DNA of 9,160 nt, taken from contig JAYEIA010000183.1 in assembly GCA_034659855.1 (NCBI GenBank), positions 1 to 9,160 of the forward strand. Direction: 5' to 3'. The notes below the pieces were generated by a model that was given only the letters and a program-made list of their open reading frames with translations, did no database searches and was not told where the DNA came from. The translations under genes and the position numbers were made by a program. Below are positions 6,419 to 9,160 of this stretch, piece after piece; within the stretch, counting starts at the first letter, position 1; each line of letters starts with the position of its first letter. Origin of the DNA: JAYEIA01 sp034659855 (lineage in GTDB: Bacteria > Bacteroidota > Bacteroidia > Bacteroidales > JAADGE01).

Positions 6419-7366
6419 ATGGAAGCACTTGTAAAATCAGACTTTAAACTCCCCGGCCTTATAAGAAAATACGAGGGTAAAGTAAGGGATGTTTATTTTT
6501 TGGAAAACAACATTCTTGTCATGTTGGTCTCTGACAGGATATCAGCTTTTGACCAAGTTCTGGAGGATGGAATTCCTTATAAAGGACAAGTTTTAAACCA
6601 AATAGCTGAGCAATTTCTCAATAATACATCGGATATCGTGCCTAATTGGAAAATTTCGGTGCCTGATTCGATGGTTACCATCGGACATTATTGTAAGCCT
6701 TTTCCGGTAGAAATGATAGTCAGAGGCTATTTAACCGGAAGTTCATGGAGAGCTTATAAGAAAGGTAAACGGAACGTGAGCGGAGTCAGAATTCCTGACG
6801 GTATGAAAGAGCATCAAAAATTTGAAAAACCTATACTTACGCCGACAACTAAACCGGAAACCGGTCGAGACGAAGAAATTTCAAGAGAAGAAATAATTGC
6901 TCAAAACTTGGTTTCGGAAGAAGACTATAAAAAACTTGAAGAATATAGTTTGAAGCTTTTTGAACGAGGAACACAGGAAGCAGAAAAAAGAGGATTAATA
7001 CTGGTTGATACCAAATACGAATTTGGAAAAAAGGATGATCAAATCTATCTGATCGATGAAATTCATACCCCGGATTCTTCGAGATATTTTTATTCGGAGA
7101 ACTATCAAGAAAATTTTGACAACGGCAGGCCTCAAAAACAATTATCAAAAGAATTTGTGAGAGAATGGTTGCTGGAGCAAGGATTTTCGGGAGAAGACAG
7201 ACAACATGCTCCCTCATTACCCGAGAGTTTTGTTTCTCAAGTATCTCAGCGATATATTGAGCTTTTTGAAAAAATTTCCGGGCATGATTTCAAGCCGGAG
7301 TCCGGCGAAAATGTTACCGAACGTATTCAAAGGAGTTTAGATAATTATTTTTCCGAAAATCAATAA
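6419..7366 (+). CDS. purC: Phosphoribosylaminoimidazole-succinocarboxamide synthase (SAICAR synthetase)
   Basis: The enzyme ligates aspartate to CAIR using ATP, giving SAICAR in de novo purine synthesis; it is cytosolic. The 315-residue product is the longer form of the family and appears complete. Visible family motifs are YEGKVRDVY (18-26, nucleotide-binding loop), VSDRISAFD (37-45), VRGYLTGSSWRAYKKG (101-116), ILTPTTKPETGRDEEIS (139-155), ILVDTKYEFG (194-203), LIDEIHTPDSSRY (211-223) and KQLSKEFVREWL (240-251). The ATG at 6419 fits the normal N-terminus, in which KYEGKVRD comes near residue 20. It stands alone after a long non-coding leader; no other pur gene is in the window. It shares orientation with the phoH-like gene but is probably transcribed separately. 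No missing residue or frameshift was noticed. Confidence 0.98.
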   Translation: MEALVKSDFKLPGLIRKYEGKVRDVYFLENNILVMLVSDRISAFDQVLEDGIPYKGQVLNQIAEQFLNNTSDIVPNWKISVPDSMVTIGHYCKPFPVEMIVRGYLTGSSWRAYKKGKRNVSGVRIPDGMKEHQKFEKPILTPTTKPETGRDEEISREEIIAQNLVSEEDYKKLEEYSLKLFERGTQEAEKRGLILVDTKYEFGKKDDQIYLIDEIHTPDSSRYFYSENYQENFDNGRPQKQLSKEFVREWLLEQGFSGEDRQHAPSLPESFVSQVSQRYIELFEKISGHDFKPESGENVTERIQRSLDNYFSENQ

Positions 7367-7392
7367 ATAGATTTGGTTCTTAAGGATTGTTC

Positions 7393-7464
7393 CGAAATAA
7401 CTTGACACTTTAAACTCGTTCTTTTGCCTTTGGTTTTTGCTTGTTCGCAAAAAATCTTGAAAAT
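7393..7464 (+). repeat. Diverged intergenic repeat, copy B
   Basis: This copy starts 26 bases after the purC stop. Its first 37 bases (7393-7429) match copy A at 27 positions without gaps, including CGAAATAAC and GTTCTTTTG. It continues with GCTTGTTCGCAAAAAATC and TTGAAAAT. The stretch from TTCGCAAA to TTGAAAAT is about 20 bases shorter than in copy A. Confidence 0.5.
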
Positions 7465-7578
7465 CATTTAAATAGCTCGTATATCTCAAAATATGTGTTT
7501 TTTAAAATAGGTTATCAACAAAATCATACTTTTAATCAAATCTTAACTATCATTTTTTTATATAATAGAATAATAATG

Positions 7579-7586
7579 TATCTTTG
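7579..7586 (+). promoter_or_regulatory. Predicted -7 element for the lipoprotein operon
   Basis: TATCTTTG is an exact match to TAnnTTTG. It ends 24 bases before the ATG at 7611. The alternative in-frame TTG at 7584 lies inside this element, which argues against that TTG as the start. No clear -33 TTG is present; a T-run lies at about the right distance. Confidence 0.55.
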
Positions 7587-7610
7587 AGTACAAATCTAAA
7601 CCATTATTAT

Positions 7611-8447
7611 ATGCGTAAGAAACACATTTATTTGAGAACTTTGAAAATAAGCATTTTGTCTTTAATGTTTAGCTCATTGTTCCTTGGCAGTTGCGAGTCC
7701 GATCCGGATAATTCGGGTGGCGTTCTTATAACCGATTCTGTTTTAGAGGAGCAGGCTACGGACAACATCATGTATTCTGTACCGGCCCCCTCGGATATGG
7801 CCGGCTTGTTAATTGACAATCCTAATCTGACATTCAATGCAGATTACCTGAATTCAACCGATAATCATACAAAATACAGTACAAATAAAAGATTAGCAAT
7901 TAATCTTGGAATTTATATTGCAGATTTGAGCTATGCCGGATATTATGAAAAAAATCAAATCAGCAGAGAATACTTTGACTTGACCGAAAGAATCTCTCAA
8001 GAGTTAGGTATTGATAATGCTATTGGGGAAGAGCAAGCCAAGATTATATTAGAAGGCAAACCGGACAAAGACCGGTTAATTCGCATTATAAATGAAACAT
8101 TTATGAATACTGATGCGTATCTATTAGAAAACAAACGCCATGATATTATGGCCATGATTCTTGTCGGAGGATGGATAGAAGCACAATATATAGCTATATC
8201 GTATACCGATGGTTTGCCGGAAAAATATCCGGACTTAACAAGAAGTATTTTGGATCAGGCAATTTCTGTAGAAATTATGACTCGAATGTTGGATCAAGCT
8301 GAAAAAGATGTAAACCTTAAAGATTTAAAAGCAGATTTTGAAAAAATAAGCCTGTTGTACAAAAAAATGGGAGAAAACCCTTCTAATAAAGATTTTAAAG
8401 ATTTTTGTACTGCTATTAAAGATATTAGGACAAGATATACTGCTTAA
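7611..8447 (+). CDS. Uncharacterised Bacteroidota lipoprotein
   Basis: From ATG 7611 the product is 278 residues. It has a basic N-terminus (MRKK), a hydrophobic stretch (11-25) and a lipobox LGSC with lipidated Cys28, so it should be anchored in the envelope. Residues 29-34 (ESDPDN) are acidic and recall, imperfectly, the export signal that sends some Bacteroidota lipoproteins to the cell surface. The mature part is mostly predicted helical, with recognisable blocks AINLGIYIADLSYAGYY (96-112), RIINETFMNTDAYLLEN (158-174) and VGGWIEAQYIA (185-195). I recall similar unnamed lipoproteins in other Bacteroidota but cannot assign a function or named domain. An in-frame TTG nine codons upstream falls inside the promoter and is not used. 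It is followed after 33 bases by a secreted-protein gene, so the two probably form an operon. Confidence 0.85.
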   Translation: MRKKHIYLRTLKISILSLMFSSLFLGSCESDPDNSGGVLITDSVLEEQATDNIMYSVPAPSDMAGLLIDNPNLTFNADYLNSTDNHTKYSTNKRLAINLGIYIADLSYAGYYEKNQISREYFDLTERISQELGIDNAIGEEQAKIILEGKPDKDRLIRIINETFMNTDAYLLENKRHDIMAMILVGGWIEAQYIAISYTDGLPEKYPDLTRSILDQAISVEIMTRMLDQAEKDVNLKDLKADFEKISLLYKKMGENPSNKDFKDFCTAIKDIRTRYTA

Positions 8448-8480
8448 TAAATTCAATTATAAATTAGAAATTTACTACGT

Positions 8481-8921
8481 ATGAAAAATATAAAAATACT
8501 TGTACTCATTTTGGTTGCTTTTGTTCTTAACTCAGGCCAGGCGTACAGTCAATGTTTGAACTTTGCTAAATCAAAAGGATTTACAACTCTTGATACCGCA
8601 ACTTACATTCCCGAAGGAAGACTGAGTGCTTTGCCTTTGAGTGAAGGTGATAATATGGATGTTTATAAATCTTTCTTTAAGGGAAAAACATACAAAATTG
8701 TCGTTGTGGGGGCTGATAATATACCACAACCGGATTTTAAAGTCGTTAACTTTCAACAACAAGTTATTTTTGACAGCAAGAAAAATAACAATACAAACAG
8801 CTGGGAATTTACTTCTCAACAAAATCAAAATTTAATTATTTCGGCAACAATACCCATGCCCGGCGATGCGAATAATATACAAACCGGCTGTATTGCCGTT
8901 ATTGTAGGTTTTAAAAACTAA
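8481..8921 (+). CDS. Small secreted protein of unknown function
   Basis: The 146-residue product has a clear signal peptide (MKNIK, hydrophobic 6-17, probable cut AYS|Q after residue 23). The mature part is about 123 residues and looks beta-rich: YKIVVVGA (71-78), FKVVNF (86-91), QVIFDSKK (94-101), WEFTS (108-112), NLIISATIPM (117-126) and GCIAVIVGFK (136-145). It has two Cys residues, Cys25 close to the mature N-terminus and Cys137, which could form a disulfide in the periplasm or outside the cell. The Cys25 context (YSQC) is not a lipobox. The ending GC.AV.VGFK looks familiar from other Bacteroidota proteins of unknown function, but I cannot name the family. It lies 33 bases after the lipoprotein gene and about 70 bases before an intrinsic terminator, so it is likely the last gene of that operon. 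Confidence 0.8.
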   Translation: MKNIKILVLILVAFVLNSGQAYSQCLNFAKSKGFTTLDTATYIPEGRLSALPLSEGDNMDVYKSFFKGKTYKIVVVGADNIPQPDFKVVNFQQQVIFDSKKNNNTNSWEFTSQQNQNLIISATIPMPGDANNIQTGCIAVIVGFKN

Positions 8922-8993
8922 GCTCTGTATCCAAAGTCATAAACAGGTCGATAGATCTAAGCTGAAATGAGTATACTAAGCACTCTTATAAAG

Positions 8994-9025
8994 AAGCCAA
9001 CAGTTTTCGCTGTCGGCTTTTTTTC
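8994..9025 (+). terminator. Intrinsic terminator of the lipoprotein/secreted-protein operon
   Basis: The stem is AAGCC-A-ACAG pairing with CTGT-C-GGCTT around the loop TTTTCG, with one A/C mismatch. It runs directly into seven T residues (9018-9024). This is a textbook Rho-independent layout on the plus strand, 72 bases after the stop codon at 8921. Confidence 0.85.
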
Positions 9026-9160
9026 TGTTTCCTAAAATTTGGGGCTGTGCTTGTCAAAAAATATCTTAAGACTAAGTGGCTATAGTTTAGAATAGAGGTA
9101 TTTTTTTGAATATGATGATTATAAGGCTTTTACAAGATAATATTCAAATTTCCGGTTATG

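Noticed and set aside
7584..7610. TTG at 7584 as start of the lipoprotein gene
   Set aside because: It lies inside the TATCTTTG promoter element and would place nine extra residues before a normal MRKK signal peptide start; ATG 7611 is better.
9112..9160. Possible gene start on plus (ATG 9112, MMIIRLLQDNIQISGY) or gene end on minus (stop at 9121-9119, last residues FEYYLVKAL)
   Set aside because: Both frames are open to the window edge but cover only 14-16 codons, contradict each other, and have no supporting motif; the next bases beyond the edge would decide.

Overview
This window reads as chromosomal DNA from a member of the Bacteroidota. It is AT-rich, its genes lack strong Shine-Dalgarno sequences, and several starts are preceded by the Bacteroidota promoter core TAnnTTTG. 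The protein families also fit: a multi-repeat DUF349 protein, a TPR/PD40/OmpA-like envelope protein resembling PorE, a lipoprotein with an acidic stretch after the lipidated Cys, and a phoH-like gene followed by purC. I see no insertion sequence, phage gene, CRISPR array, tRNA or rRNA, and cannot place the organism below phylum.

Layout. Bases 1-1071 (minus) hold the N-terminal 357 residues of a DUF349 protein that runs off the left edge. A 411-base gap with a good minus-strand promoter separates it from a 695-residue exported protein (1483-3570, plus) combining TPR, a PD40 beta-propeller, a carboxypeptidase-regulatory-like domain, a degenerate OmpA-like domain and a C-terminal SPOR domain. 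Facing it is a two-gene minus-strand operon: a SAM hydroxide adenosyltransferase (DUF62) family protein (3952-4740), overlapped by 20 bases by a small antibiotic-biosynthesis-monooxygenase-fold protein (3684-3971). Divergent from that operon is a PhoH/YbeZ-type ATPase (5018-5953). A 465-base AT-rich region follows, then purC (6419-7366). The last unit is a lipoprotein gene (7611-8447) and a small secreted-protein gene (8481-8921), with a promoter in front and an intrinsic terminator behind (8994-9025).

How the parts relate. PurC (purine synthesis), PhoH (RNA/ribosome metabolism) and the SAM-hydrolase-like protein are housekeeping or metabolic. The TPR-PD40 protein, the lipoprotein and the secreted protein belong to the cell envelope. 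Nothing ties them into one system. The parts that deserve a second look are the hybrid OmpA-like/SPOR envelope protein, the divergent active-site region of the DUF62 protein, the uncharacterised lipoprotein/secreted-protein pair, a long imperfect hairpin just upstream of purC, and a diverged repeat present in two intergenic regions. I do not see convincing evidence for a defence system or another wholly new multi-gene system.
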